Positions 7,795 to 16,446 of a DNA stretch of 64,000 bases are shown here, one piece after another (within the stretch, counting starts at the first letter, position 1; every line of letters begins with the position of its first letter). The position numbers and the translations under genes are program-made. The DNA lies in the NCBI RefSeq assembly GCF_002243345.2, contig NZ_CP022655.2, positions 3,040,501-3,104,500 of the forward strand, in the 5' to 3' direction. The DNA is from Paenibacillus sp. RUD330. GTDB taxonomy: Bacteria > Bacillota > Bacilli > Paenibacillales > Paenibacillaceae. The notes under the pieces were generated by a model. It searched no databases. It worked only from the letters and a program-made list of their open reading frames with translations, and had not been told where the DNA came from.

Positions 7795-10439
7795 TGTTTC
7801 TGGCTCGCCTGGAACTGGTCCGCGGTCATCAGCACCTCGCGCGGCTTGCTGCCCTCGTAAGGGCCGACGACACCTTTGGCCTCAAGCTGATCCACCAGCC
7901 TGGCGGCCCGTGTATAGCCTACCCGCATTCGCCTCTGCAAGAGCGACACGGAAGCCTGCTGGGCATCGACGACGATCTGCATCGCCTGGTCGAACAGCTC
8001 GTCCAGCACTTCCCCGTCTGCCCCGGCGCCGCTGTCGTCCAGCTCCGGCACGAGGTCTTCCTTATATTCCGCCGCAGCCTGGGATCTCGCGTAATCGACG
8101 ACGGCTTCGACTTCGGAATCGGACAGGAACGCCCCTTGGACCCGGATCGGCTTGGACATGCCGACAGGCAGGAACAGCATGTCCCCCCGTCCCAGCAGCT
8201 TCTCCGCTCCGACCATGTCGAGAATCGTCCGGGAATCGACCTGCGACGAGACGCCGAAAGCGATCCGGGAAGGAATATTGGCCTTGATCACGCCTGTGAT
8301 GACGTCTACGGACGGACGCTGGGTAGCGATGATGAGATGGATGCCGGCCGCCCTCGCCATCTGCGCGAGGCGGGTGATCGAATCCTCGACATCCTTGGCT
8401 GCGACCATCATCAGATCCGCCAGCTCGTCGACGATGACGACAATGTAAGGCAGCACGGCGGCAGGGTTGTCCTTCATCAGACCGTTGTAGCCTTCTATGT
8501 TGCGGGTGCCCGACTTCGAGAACAGCTCATACCGCTTCTCCATCTCCACGACGATCTTCTTGAGCGCCAGCGAAGCGCGCCGCGGATCGGTGACGACGGG
8601 AGCGAGCAGATGCGGAATGCCGTTGTACATGTTCAGCTCGACCATTTTGGGATCGATCATCATGAACTTCACTTCGTCCGGCGCCGCTTTGTACAAGATG
8701 CTCGTGATGATGCCGTTGATGCAGACCGATTTGCCCGATCCGGTAGCTCCGGCGACGAGCAGATGGGGCATCTTGGCCAGATTGCCGACGATGGACTGGC
8801 CGGCGATATCCCGCCCGAAAGCGATCGACAGCTTGGACGCCGCGCTGGAGAACGTCGGCGTCTCCATGACTTCGCGCATGGTCACGACCGCGACCTCGGC
8901 ATTCGGAACCTCGATTCCGATCGCGGACTTGCCCGGAATCGGCGCTTCCATGCGGATATCCTTGGCGGCCAGCGCGAGCGCGATGTCATCGGTAAGGCTG
9001 ACGATCCGGCTTACCTTGACCCCTGTCGCCGGCTGGACCTCGTATCTCGTGACCGCCGGTCCAGGCACGACATCCAGCACCTTGGCCCGGACCCCGAAGC
9101 TCTCCAGCGTCGCCTCGAGCTTGCGGCGCGAATCGTTCAGATCGCCGGTATCGGCGCCTCTGCCCGAGTTGGCGGGCTTGGCCAGCAGGGAAAGCGGCGG
9201 CAGCCGGTAAGGCTTCGATTCCCGTACGGCCGAAGCCGCAGCAGGCGATGGCTCCCCATCCCCCTCCGGACCTGCCAATGCCTCCGATATCTCGGCAGGA
9301 TGGCGGGAAGGCGCCGGAGCGGGGAAGTCGTCTTCCGCCAGCCATTCGCCTGGGTCCGTTCCATCGGCTTCGGCAACCAGACCGGCGGTCTGACCGCCTG
9401 GAACCGGATCGGCAGGAAAGGCATTCCCATGGAAGGATGCGTCCTCCCAATCCTCTCCTTCTTCGTCCTGGTCGTCCCATGGAGCCGGATCGGCTGCAGG
9501 GGGACGTTCTTTCGCTTCCCTGGCTTTGATCGAGACGGCCGGAGCGGCGGCAGGCTTGCCGGCAGGCTCTTCGTCGATCATCCATTCCCCATCCGCATCA
9601 GCCTCTTGACTGTCCCGGCTTTGACCGCCCCAGCTGAAGAAGAGAGAGCGTCCTTTGCGCGGCGATGGAGACACGGCCGTGCTTCCATAGTCATCGTCAT
9701 CGTCGCCGTTCAGCCCGTAGCCGAGATGATCGGCAGCGGCAGTCCTGCCGCTCGTTGTGGCCGAAGGCTGCGCAGCCGCGGCGGGAGGCTTCGGCTTGCG
9801 CGGCCTCGCCGCTGCTTTGGCCTGAAGCAGCTTGATCATATGGACAGCCCTGATGCGGACAACGCGGCCGATATCGACATAGGAGCGCCCTGTTATGAGC
9901 ATCAAGGATATCGCGAACATAACGATGAGGAGCAGCTTGGCTCCAAAGTAGCCGAACAGCGTGTAGAGCAATGAATACTGGATCGCTCCGAGGTAGCCGC
10001 CGCTGATCGATCCGGCAGCGGGCGCCGCCGCTGATCCGCCCGTACTGAGCACGCCTTCCCTGATATCCTGGCCGAGCTGCTGCATGATGGCCGATCCGCT
10101 GATGAGATCGCCGGGACCGAGCTTGCGGTCGATCTCCGACATCGAGCTCATGAGCGTAAACGCGAACACAAGCAGAAGGATTCCGGTCCGGCGGTAGGTC
10201 CAGCCGGTCGGCCAGGAACGGGTCACCATCACGTACAGTCCGACAGCGATTCCGACAAGCGCAAGCACAAAATAAAACTTGCCCAACAACAGCTCGAACA
10301 GCTTGGACAGCGATCTGCCGACCGTAGCTTCGCCGGACAAGGCGATTACCGAAACCGTGATGAGCAATATTCCATAAACTTCATATTTTAAATTTTCGCC
10401 GAAAGTGCGTCTTTTGCGCCGACGTTTCTTGGCCAACAT
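7788..10439 (-). CDS. spoIIIE: SpoIIIE/FtsK DNA translocase
   Basis: SpoIIIE pumps the chromosome through the septum into the forespore. The 883-aa protein has four transmembrane helices within residues 20-185 and a long acidic, Pro/Ala-rich linker (about 205-405). The FtsK motor has Walker A GATGSGKS (564-571) and Walker [12 protein letters not shown] (about 667), and a C-terminal winged-helix gamma domain near 815-875 recognises SRS/KOPS-type sequences. The locus order rnj-tepA-ylzJ-spoIIIE is that of B. subtilis. An extended -10 promoter lies 20 bases before the ATG. The linker is longer than in B. subtilis (787 aa in total there). Confidence 0.95.
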   Translation of the reverse strand: MLAKKRRRKRRTFGENLKYEVYGILLITVSVIALSGEATVGRSLSKLFELLLGKFYFVLALVGIAVGLYVMVTRSWPTGWTYRRTGILLLVFAFTLMSSMSEIDRKLGPGDLISGSAIMQQLGQDIREGVLSTGGSAAAPAAGSISGGYLGAIQYSLLYTLFGYFGAKLLLIVMFAISLMLITGRSYVDIGRVVRIRAVHMIKLLQAKAAARPRKPKPPAAAAQPSATTSGRTAAADHLGYGLNGDDDDDYGSTAVSPSPRKGRSLFFSWGGQSRDSQEADADGEWMIDEEPAGKPAAAPAVSIKAREAKERPPAADPAPWDDQDEEGEDWEDASFHGNAFPADPVPGGQTAGLVAEADGTDPGEWLAEDDFPAPAPSRHPAEISEALAGPEGDGEPSPAAASAVRESKPYRLPPLSLLAKPANSGRGADTGDLNDSRRKLEATLESFGVRAKVLDVVPGPAVTRYEVQPATGVKVSRIVSLTDDIALALAAKDIRMEAPIPGKSAIGIEVPNAEVAVVTMREVMETPTFSSAASKLSIAFGRDIAGQSIVGNLAKMPHLLVAGATGSGKSVCINGIITSILYKAAPDEVKFMMIDPKMVELNMYNGIPHLLAPVVTDPRRASLALKKIVVEMEKRYELFSKSGTRNIEGYNGLMKDNPAAVLPYIVVIVDELADLMMVAAKDVEDSITRLAQMARAAGIHLIIATQRPSVDVITGVIKANIPSRIAFGVSSQVDSRTILDMVGAEKLLGRGDMLFLPVGMSKPIRVQGAFLSDSEVEAVVDYARSQAAAEYKEDLVPELDDSGAGADGEVLDELFDQAMQIVVDAQQASVSLLQRRMRVGYTRAARLVDQLEAKGVVGPYEGSKPREVLMTADQFQASQKHA

Positions 10440-10458
10440 CCCTCACCTCTGGTTCACT

Positions 10459-10467
10459 ATTATACCA
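10459..10467 (-). promoter_or_regulatory. extended -10 sigma-A promoter of spoIIIE
   Basis: TGGTATAAT on the minus strand is a perfect extended -10 (TGnTATAAT) with a weak -35 (TAGGAA, 17 bases upstream). Transcription would start about 13 bases before the spoIIIE ATG, giving a very short leader. Confidence 0.65.
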
Positions 10468-10549
10468 TAGGAGGTGAAATGTTCCTATCGCGCTGGACGC
10501 TCGGGATGATTTCGGCAGGCAGCCATCTCTATGAAAATGGAAACCTTTC

Positions 10550-10774
10550 TTATTTGCTGCCGGAGCCGTAATGAATCAGCGTGCCCGGACTATAGGCCGG
10601 ATTCAGATACCGTTCCAGATCCGCCTGAACGATCCGGATCAGCTTTCCTGCGCCCGGAGCGATCGGCTCGACCTGCAGCAGCATGCCTTCATGCTGGATT
10701 TCAAGCGATGGAGCTCTCTCCTCCTGGATTCCCTCCAGCACTTGCTCCAGAGGCATGATCGTATACAAAGTCAT
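10550..10774 (-). CDS. ylzJ: YlzJ-like protein
   Basis: A 74-aa protein that begins [15 protein letters not shown] and matches the YlzJ family found between tepA and spoIIIE in Bacilli. It has no membrane segment or enzymatic motif, and its function is unknown. It overlaps the tepA stop by four bases (ATGA), so it is coupled to tepA and may work with it. Confidence 0.8.
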   Translation of the reverse strand: MTLYTIMPLEQVLEGIQEERAPSLEIQHEGMLLQVEPIAPGAGKLIRIVQADLERYLNPAYSPGTLIHYGSGSK

Positions 10775-11580
10775 TGGGGAAGCCCTCCCCCCGCTCCGAT
10801 ATCCGCCGCTCGGGAAGCTTCCATGATGGCGCTCTCTGCCGCCGCGATCGGCAGCGTGCTTGACGCAGCCGGCTTCGCGGCTTGAATCAACCGGTTCAGC
10901 TCCCGCAGAGCTTGTCCAAGACCTCCGACCTCATCGATTAGGCCATGCTTGACGGCATCCTCCCCGATTACGGTCGTGCCGATGTCGCGAGTCAACTCGC
11001 CTGTCTTGAACATCAGCTGCTTGAACGTCTCCTCCTTCACCTTGGAATGTGATGTGACGAAGCGGACGACCCTCTCCTGCATTTTCTCCAAATACTCGAA
11101 CGTCTGCGGAACGCCGATGACAAGGCCGTTCATCCGGATCGGATGGATCGTCATCGTGGCCGTTTCCGCGATGAAGCTGCGGTTGCCGGCGACCGCGATC
11201 GGCACGCCGATGGAATGCCCGCCGCCAAGCACGAGCGTAACCGAAGGCTTGCTGAGGGAGCTGATCATTTCCGCGATGGCCAGGCCCGCTTCGACGTCGC
11301 CGCCGACCGTATTGAGGACGATGAGGATGCCCTCGATCTTATTGCTTTGCTCAGCGGCGACGAGCTGAGGGATCAGATGCTCATATTTCGTCGTTTTGTT
11401 CTGGGGGGGCAGAACCATATGCCCCTCGACCTGGCCGATGATCGTCATGCAGAAGATGTTGGATGGATCGGCGGCGGGAACGGACATCTGCCCCAGCTGC
11501 TGGATCGCCTCCAGCTTGGCTTTGTCCGCTGCGCTCGGCTCCGCCTGCTCCGAGGCGACCGCTTCCTGGTACTTGTTCAA
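10771..11580 (-). CDS. tepA: ClpP-class serine protease TepA
   Basis: A 269-aa ClpP/crotonase-fold protein. NTVGGD (90-95) and the nucleophile region GGGHSIG with Ser123 fit the ClpP/SppA-like TepA family. B. subtilis TepA was described as a translocation-enhancing, SppA-like peptidase; its physiological role is uncertain. I place the start at a TTG (11580) because AGGAGG lies seven bases upstream; the open frame further upstream has no ribosome site. A forespore-type promoter lies about 40 bases before it, suggesting a sporulation role. Confidence 0.83.
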   Translation of the reverse strand: MNKYQEAVASEQAEPSAADKAKLEAIQQLGQMSVPAADPSNIFCMTIIGQVEGHMVLPPQNKTTKYEHLIPQLVAAEQSNKIEGILIVLNTVGGDVEAGLAIAEMISSLSKPSVTLVLGGGHSIGVPIAVAGNRSFIAETATMTIHPIRMNGLVIGVPQTFEYLEKMQERVVRFVTSHSKVKEETFKQLMFKTGELTRDIGTTVIGEDAVKHGLIDEVGGLGQALRELNRLIQAAKPAASSTLPIAAAESAIMEASRAADIGAGGGLPQ

Positions 11581-11616
11581 CTTAACCCCTCCTGATTGCC
11601 GGAATAGCTGCCATCG

Positions 11617-11647
11617 TAGTATGGGGTGCAGCCCTTTATCCCATTCA
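11617..11647 (-). promoter_or_regulatory. candidate sigma-F/sigma-G promoter of tepA-ylzJ
   Basis: TGAATG (11642-11647) and CATACTA (11617-11623) lie 18 bases apart on the minus strand. The -10 is exact and the -35 differs from TGnATA only at its last base. The predicted start lies about 30 bases before the tepA TTG. Confidence 0.55.
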
Positions 11648-11694
11648 AAGAGAGGGCAATGCGGATATTCCGCCGGCTTCAAATGCTGGGTACG

Positions 11695-11790
11695 GAGAGG
11701 GCTTATGCAGAGAGCCAAGGTGAGGGTTATGGAGAGGGCTTATGCAGAGAGCCAAGGTGAGGGTTATGGAGGGGCTTATGCAGAGAGCCT
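11695..11790. repeat. 37-bp direct tandem repeat, about 2.6 copies
   Basis: Two identical 37-bp copies (11695-11731 and 11732-11768) are followed by a degenerate partial copy (from 11769) that has lost one base. The unit begins GAGAGGGCTTATGC and ends GAGGGTTATG. It lies in the rnj-tepA gap, upstream of the tepA promoter, and matches no known mobile element that I recognise. Confidence 0.85.
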
Positions 11791-11874
11791 TGGAGAGAGT
11801 GAGCCATGGCGAGTGTTCGGAGAGTGCTCTGGCGGAGGGTTGCGGAATAGGAAACGTCTGCGCCTTGTAAACAA

Positions 11875-11904
11875 GAAAAACTGCCTCCGAAATCGGAGGC
11901 AGTT
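11875..11904 (-). terminator. strong intrinsic terminator after rnj
   Basis: A near-perfect inverted repeat, AACTGCCTCCGA with TCGGAGGCAGTT, is followed by a run of T on the minus strand, 12 bases past the RNase J stop. Confidence 0.9.
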
Positions 11905-11915
11905 CAGGAGTTGAA

Positions 11916-13595
11916 TTAAACTTCCATGATGATCGGAAGAATCATCGGACGGCGGCGCGTCTGCTCGTAGAGGAAACGGCCAAGGGCATCCTTGACGTTC
12001 GTCTTGAGCGAGGCCCATTCGTTGACCTTGTCGTTCATCAGCTTGTTGAGGGTCGTCGTTACGATCCGGTTCGCCTCGTCCAGCAAGCCTTCGGATTCAC
12101 GGACATAGACGAAACCGCGGGAAATGATGTCCGGGCCGGCCTTGATCGTGCCGTCCTGCTTGCTCAGCGTGACGACGACAACGAGAATGCCGTCTTGGGA
12201 CAGCAGCTTGCGGTCGCGCAGAACGATGTTGCCTACGTCGCCGACTCCCAGGCCGTCGATGAGCACGTTGCCGGAAGGAACTTTGGAGCCCTTGCGGCCT
12301 TCGCCGTTCTGGAACTCGACCGTGTCGCCGATATCGATCAGGAAGATGTTGTTCGGCTCGACGCCGACAGCTTCGCCAAGCTTGGCGTGCTGGCGCAGCA
12401 TCCGGTACTCGCCGTGGATCGGAATGAAGTACTTTGGCTTGATCAGGTTGAGCATCAGCTTCAGCTCTTCCTGGCTGCCGTGGCCGGATACGTGGACGCC
12501 GGATACGGAGCCCGGTCCGTAGATGACGTTGGCGCCAAGACGGAACAGCTCGTCCACCGTACGGCCAACATCCTTCTCATTGCCCGGAATCGGCGTCGCC
12601 GCGATGATGACCGTGTCGCCCGGCAAAATGTCGATCTTGCGATGCGTCGAGCGCGCCATGCGGGTCAGAGCCGACATCGGCTCGCCTTGGCTGCCTGTGC
12701 AGAGGACGACGACGCGGTCTGCCGCCATCTTGTTCACTTCTTCGGGTTCGATGATCATGCCTTCAGGCACGATCAGGTATCCGAGCTCAACGGCAATCGT
12801 CACGACGTTGACCATGCTGCGGCCGACGATGGCGACCTTGCGCTTCGTAGCCATCGCGGCGTTGAACACCTGCTGGATCCGGTGCACGTTGGAGGCGAAG
12901 GTGGCGACGACGACGCGCTGCGGGGACTTCCGGAAAATTTCCGTCAGCTCCACGCCGACGTTGCTCTCCGAAGGGGTCATGCCCGGACGCTCCGCGTTCG
13001 TGCTGTCCGACAGCAGAGCGAGCACGCCGCGCTTGCCGATCTCGGCGATGCGCTGCAGGTCGGCGAACTGGTCGTTGACCGGCGTGAAGTCGAACTTGAA
13101 GTCGCCCGTATGGACGACAGTGCCTTCCGGCGTCTCGAGGCATACGCCGACCGAATCCGGAATGCTGTGGTTCGTCTTGAAGAACGTCGTGCGGATCTCG
13201 CCGAGCTCAAGCTCGGAGTCGGCATTGATGAGAATCCGCTTCGTCTCTCCAAGCAGGCCCGCTTCCTTCAGCTTGCTCTCGATCAGGCCGAGCGTCAGCT
13301 TCGTTCCATATACCGGAACGTTCAGATGGCGGAGCACGTACGGAAGGCCGCCGATGTGGTCTTCGTGTCCGTGGGTGATGACGATGCCGCGGACTTTGTC
13401 GCGGTTATCGGTGAGATACGTGATGTCCGGGATGACGATGTCGATTCCGAGCATGTCCTCTTCCGGGAACTTGAGGCCTGAGTCAACGACTACGATGTCA
13501 TTGCCGTATTGGATGACATACATATTCTTGCCGATCTCGCCAACGCCGCCGAGGGCGAAGATGAGCAGCTTGTCCTGGGTATTCTTTTTTGACAA
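11916..13595 (-). CDS. rnj: ribonuclease J
   Basis: A metallo-beta-lactamase/beta-CASP ribonuclease that combines endo- and 5'-3' exonuclease activity in mRNA decay and rRNA maturation. The 559-aa product has the metal site HGHEDH (75-80), GDFKFDFTP, the beta-CASP region (FATFASNVHRIQQV) and a C-terminal RRRPMILPIIMEV. Its position after dapA is that of B. subtilis rnjB, but the intact HGHEDH and overall sequence are RNase J1-like. It starts with TTG (13595), AGGAGG 11 bases upstream, behind a sigma-A promoter and a leader of about 145 bases. Confidence 0.93.
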   Translation of the reverse strand: MSKKNTQDKLLIFALGGVGEIGKNMYVIQYGNDIVVVDSGLKFPEEDMLGIDIVIPDITYLTDNRDKVRGIVITHGHEDHIGGLPYVLRHLNVPVYGTKLTLGLIESKLKEAGLLGETKRILINADSELELGEIRTTFFKTNHSIPDSVGVCLETPEGTVVHTGDFKFDFTPVNDQFADLQRIAEIGKRGVLALLSDSTNAERPGMTPSESNVGVELTEIFRKSPQRVVVATFASNVHRIQQVFNAAMATKRKVAIVGRSMVNVVTIAVELGYLIVPEGMIIEPEEVNKMAADRVVVLCTGSQGEPMSALTRMARSTHRKIDILPGDTVIIAATPIPGNEKDVGRTVDELFRLGANVIYGPGSVSGVHVSGHGSQEELKLMLNLIKPKYFIPIHGEYRMLRQHAKLGEAVGVEPNNIFLIDIGDTVEFQNGEGRKGSKVPSGNVLIDGLGVGDVGNIVLRDRKLLSQDGILVVVVTLSKQDGTIKAGPDIISRGFVYVRESEGLLDEANRIVTTTLNKLMNDKVNEWASLKTNVKDALGRFLYEQTRRRPMILPIIMEV

Positions 13596-13745
13596 GGGAT
13601 TTCTTACCTCCTATGTGATGTGAAGATAGAATGAGATCTATGGTTAAGAAAACTCTTCCATGAGATGCACGGACTCCACCCGCAATGCCGCCACGCGGCC
13701 GGGCTTGACTCGATATTCACTTTGCCGCACCATTCACTTAGGAAT

Positions 13746-13775
13746 ATTATACATGATGCAAAAGATGGAACACAA
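13746..13775 (-). promoter_or_regulatory. sigma-A promoter of rnj
   Basis: TTGTGT (13770-13775) and TATAAT (13746-13751) lie 18 bases apart on the minus strand, so rnj is separate from dapA. The -10 is perfect and the -35 partial. Confidence 0.65.
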
Positions 13776-13888
13776 GCCGATTGGAAATTCCAGCCGCAAT
13801 TATTGTCTCCGCCGCAAATTCATCGACTGGAGCCGAGAACGAAAGCGCGGATGGGAAGGGAGACATGGATGCTCCCGCTCGGCCGGAC

Positions 13889-13919
13889 AAAAAAACCGAT
13901 GCGCTTGAGCGCATCGGTT
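13889..13919 (-). terminator. strong intrinsic terminator after dapA
   Basis: Twelve-base arms AACCGATGCGCT / AGCGCATCGGTT are followed by seven T on the minus strand, 15 bases after the dapA stop. Confidence 0.93.
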
Positions 13920-13934
13920 GCAGGAAACGATCTT

Positions 13935-14804
13935 CTATAGGCCGAGCAACTGGACCAGGGCGGAGGTTTCGACATCGTCCGCTTCGACGAGCGGCAGCCG
14001 GACGCCGCCGACAGGCAGCCCCTTCAGCTCCAGCGCCTTTTTCACGAGCACGGGATTCGGAGCCTTGAACAATCCGTTGAACACGGGAAGCAGCCTGCGG
14101 TGCGACGCGGCCGCCTCGGCCGTCCGTCCGTCCAAATAAGCTTCGATCATCGCCTTCATCTCGGATCCGACGATATGGCTCGCAACGCTGACGACTCCGT
14201 AGGCGCCGACCGCCATCGCCGGCAGCGTCGCGCTGTCATCGCCGGTATAGACCCGGAATTCGGCAGGAGCTCCGGAAATGATCTCCGATACATGATCCAG
14301 CGAATGGCATTCCTTCGTCGCGACGATATTGGCCGCATCGCGAGCGAGCCGGACCGTCGTCCGCGCATCCATGCTCGCCACGGTCCGGCCCGGCACATTG
14401 TACAGCATGACGGGAAGCGCGGTCGCTTCGGCGATCGTCTTGAAGTGGCGGTACATGCCCTCCTGGCTTGGCCGGTTGTAATAAGGAACGACCAGCAGAA
14501 TGCCGTCCACTCCCGCCTGCTCGGCCAGCTTGGTCAAGTGGACGGAATGGGCCGTATCATTGCTGCCCGTGCCGGCGATGATGCGGGCGCGTCCGGCCGC
14601 ATGCTTGACGGCGAAGCGGAACAGCTCCAGCTTTTCCGCTTCGGCAAGCGTCGGAGACTCGCCCGTCGTGCCGCTGACGACGATGGAATCGCTTCCCTGC
14701 GCTTCGATAAGATGGTCGATGAGCAGCCCCGTCGTCTTCCAGTCGATGCTGCCGTCATTGTGGAACGGAGTTACCATTGCCGTAATCAATCTGCCATAAT
14801 CCAT
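13935..14804 (-). CDS. dapA: 4-hydroxy-tetrahydrodipicolinate synthase
   Basis: DapA condenses aspartate semialdehyde with pyruvate, the entry to the DAP/lysine branch, and supplies the precursor of spore dipicolinate. The 289-aa TIM barrel has GTTGES (45-50), the Tyr pair in VVPYYNRPSQEG, YNVPGRT, and the Schiff-base Lys in ATKEC (about 164). The start at 14804 has GGGGAGG seven to eight bases upstream; a longer frame is not supported. It lies downstream of dapG and is closed by a strong terminator. Confidence 0.95.
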   Translation of the reverse strand: MDYGRLITAMVTPFHNDGSIDWKTTGLLIDHLIEAQGSDSIVVSGTTGESPTLAEAEKLELFRFAVKHAAGRARIIAGTGSNDTAHSVHLTKLAEQAGVDGILLVVPYYNRPSQEGMYRHFKTIAEATALPVMLYNVPGRTVASMDARTTVRLARDAANIVATKECHSLDHVSEIISGAPAEFRVYTGDDSATLPAMAVGAYGVVSVASHIVGSEMKAMIEAYLDGRTAEAAASHRRLLPVFNGLFKAPNPVLVKKALELKGLPVGGVRLPLVEADDVETSALVQLLGL

Positions 14805-14911
14805 CTCTGTTCCTCCCCTGTTCCAGCGGACAACCATGACGGCCAGACCCGCTGCATCTGTCTCGCTCTCAAAAGCGGCAGGCGGATGCCGCCCGCCCGC
14901 ACAGCTCTAGG

Positions 14912-16129
14912 TTATAAATGAAGCTCGAACTTCGCATGCAGGGCGCGCAAGGCGTTGCCCATATGCTCCTCGCGGACGAGCACCCAGATCGTCGTATTGG
15001 AATCCGCCGACTGGAGAATCGGAATTCCTTGCTCCGTCAGCGCCTCGACGATGCGCGCCATGACGCCGGGAACGCCGTTCATTCCGCCGCCGATGACGGA
15101 TACTTTGGCGCAGCCGTTCACCGTCTCCGGCTCGAAGCCGAGCCCTTGCAGAACTTGGACCGCCTTGTCCGCGTCGCGGTCGAATACCGTATAAAGAGCA
15201 CCCGCAGGCGTCACGTTGATGAAGTCGACGCTGATCCCGCTGCGGGCCATCGACTGGAACACCTGGAGCTGCATGTCCGCGATGCCTTCGACCGTCCGGA
15301 CGGATATCTGCGTGACGCCCTGGACATGCGCGATTCCCGTCACATGGCGGTCGCGCAGCGGCGATGCGATGCTCAGAGCCGTCGGCATATCCGTCACGAG
15401 CGTCCCCTCGTCATCCGAGAATGTGGAGCGGACTCGGAGCGGAATTCTGGCCTGCTGGGCGATCTCGACCGCCCGGGGATGGATGACCTTCGCCCCTTGA
15501 CGAGCCATGTTGCATATCTCGGCATAGCCGACTACGGTAAGCGGCTTGGCGTCTTTCACAATTCTTGGATCCGCTGTCAGAATCCCGTTCACGTCGGTAT
15601 AGATGTCGACGATCTCGGCATGCAGCGCCGCCCCGAGCGCCGTGGCGGACGTATCGCTGCCTCCGCGGCCAAGCGTCGTCAGGTCTCCCTGTCCGTTCTG
15701 TCCCTGGAAGCCGGTCACAATGACCACTTCTCCCCGGTCCAGATGCCCGGTCATGCGGTCGGTGCGGATCTCCTCGATGCGGGCTTCGCCGAACTGGCTG
15801 CCTGTCACGACTCCGGCTTGGCCGCCCGTCAAGGCGACGCAGGGAATTCCCCTGGATGCCAGAGCCGTGCTCAAGACGACTGCCGAGATGATTTCTCCGC
15901 AGCCCATGAGCAGATCGCGTTCGCGCGCCGGAATTTCTCCGCCTTCTTCACTGGCGAGAGACAGCAGCGTATCCGTCGCATACGGATCCCCGCTGCGCCC
16001 CATCGCCGAAACGACTACGACAAGACGATGGCCTTCGCCCAGCTCGCGCTGGATATGGCGGACGACCAGCTCCCTGGTCTGCTTGGTCGCCACCGAAGTA
16101 CCGCCGAATTTTAAAACCCGTACCCCCAT
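14912..16129 (-). CDS. dapG: aspartokinase I (DapG type)
   Basis: It phosphorylates L-aspartate, the first step towards DAP, lysine, threonine and methionine. The 405-aa product starts MGVRVLKFGGTS (kinase domain with KFGGTS) and has a later GRGGSDTSA motif and two C-terminal ACT domains from about residue 265, expected to bind a feedback effector (meso-DAP for DapG). The ATG at 16129 is chosen because AAGGGA is well spaced; an ATG nine bases upstream abuts the ribosome site. In B. subtilis, asd separates spoVFB from dapG; here asd is missing. Confidence 0.92.
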   Translation of the reverse strand: MGVRVLKFGGTSVATKQTRELVVRHIQRELGEGHRLVVVVSAMGRSGDPYATDTLLSLASEEGGEIPARERDLLMGCGEIISAVVLSTALASRGIPCVALTGGQAGVVTGSQFGEARIEEIRTDRMTGHLDRGEVVIVTGFQGQNGQGDLTTLGRGGSDTSATALGAALHAEIVDIYTDVNGILTADPRIVKDAKPLTVVGYAEICNMARQGAKVIHPRAVEIAQQARIPLRVRSTFSDDEGTLVTDMPTALSIASPLRDRHVTGIAHVQGVTQISVRTVEGIADMQLQVFQSMARSGISVDFINVTPAGALYTVFDRDADKAVQVLQGLGFEPETVNGCAKVSVIGGGMNGVPGVMARIVEALTEQGIPILQSADSNTTIWVLVREEHMGNALRALHAKFELHL

Positions 16130-16446
16130 GGATGACATCCCTTCGCTGAAGCGGCTTCTTCCTGGAAGCCGCTCCTCTCCCTGATAGCATGCAGTTGAAA
16201 TCCTTTATGGCTGAATCATAGAAAAGCCGCCAGCGGCAGCATGCTGCCGGCTGGCGTTCTCTTGTTCCGCGCCGCATGGCGGCTGGAGAATTCCGGGCAG
16301 CTGTCTTGAGAGCCGGTTCTCCGTGCCGTGCCTGTCTTTGTTGAAACCGGCTCCCGTGTGGAGGAGCCGGCATCGTATGGCCTATTAGCAACCTTATGCA
16401 TCCGCCGCAGCCGCGATGTCTCCATCGGCCGGCCGAGGCGCCATGC
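16130..16446. other. spoVFB-dapG gap with multiple inverted repeats; asd absent
   Basis: The 317-bp gap has no open frame resembling Asd. On the minus strand it carries, in order, GCCGGCTCC (16363-16371), GGGAGCCGGTTTC (16343-16355) and GAGAACCGGCTCTC (16308-16321). The middle segment can pair with either neighbour, so two mutually exclusive hairpins are possible. A terminator-like hairpin at 16221-16256 follows. Confidence 0.65.
16221..16256 (-). terminator. terminator-like hairpin upstream of dapG
   Basis: A long bulged stem (CGCCAGC...GGCAGC pairing with GCTGCC...GCTGGCG) precedes GGCTTTTCT on the minus strand. It lies 190 bases past spoVFB and 91 bases before dapG. It may end the sporulation transcript or act as an attenuator for dapG. 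Confidence 0.55.

Larger units (their letters stand above)
11581..11915. other. rnj-tepA intergenic region (335 bp)
   Basis: In transcription order this gap holds the rnj terminator, about 85 bases without signal, the 37-bp tandem repeat and the candidate forespore promoter of tepA. The short plus-strand frame across the repeat encodes a simple Arg/Gly/Glu repeat and looks non-genic. Confidence 0.7.
13596..13934. other. dapA-rnj intergenic region with rnj leader (339 bp)
   Basis: It contains the dapA terminator, then the rnj promoter, then an untranslated leader of about 145 bases that includes GC-rich inverted segments and a five-codon frame (MEEFS). I see no known riboswitch pattern. Such a long leader could allow post-transcriptional control of RNase J. 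Confidence 0.6.

Noticed and set aside
7794-9974. Long plus-strand open frame of 726 codons antisense to spoIIIE
   Set aside because: It is an artefact of high GC codon usage opposite a real gene; it has no ribosome site and a low-complexity Arg/His-rich product. The same applies to other plus-strand frames opposite polC, pnp, infB and ymxG.
10479-10571. A 30-codon plus-strand frame with AGGAGG just before its ATG, antisense to the spoIIIE-ylzJ gap
   Set aside because: The AGGAGG is four bases from the ATG, it overlaps the spoIIIE promoter and the end of ylzJ, and the peptide resembles nothing. Likely chance.
11396-11914. Plus-strand frame across the 37-bp repeats ([11 protein letters not shown]-like repeat)
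   Set aside because: The product is an unstructured repeat generated by the DNA repeat, has no ribosome site, and overlaps tepA antisense.
16130-16446. Lysine riboswitch (L-box) upstream of dapG
   Set aside because: The gap has hairpins but I could not find the conserved L-box core, and DapG-type aspartokinases are usually not lysine controlled.
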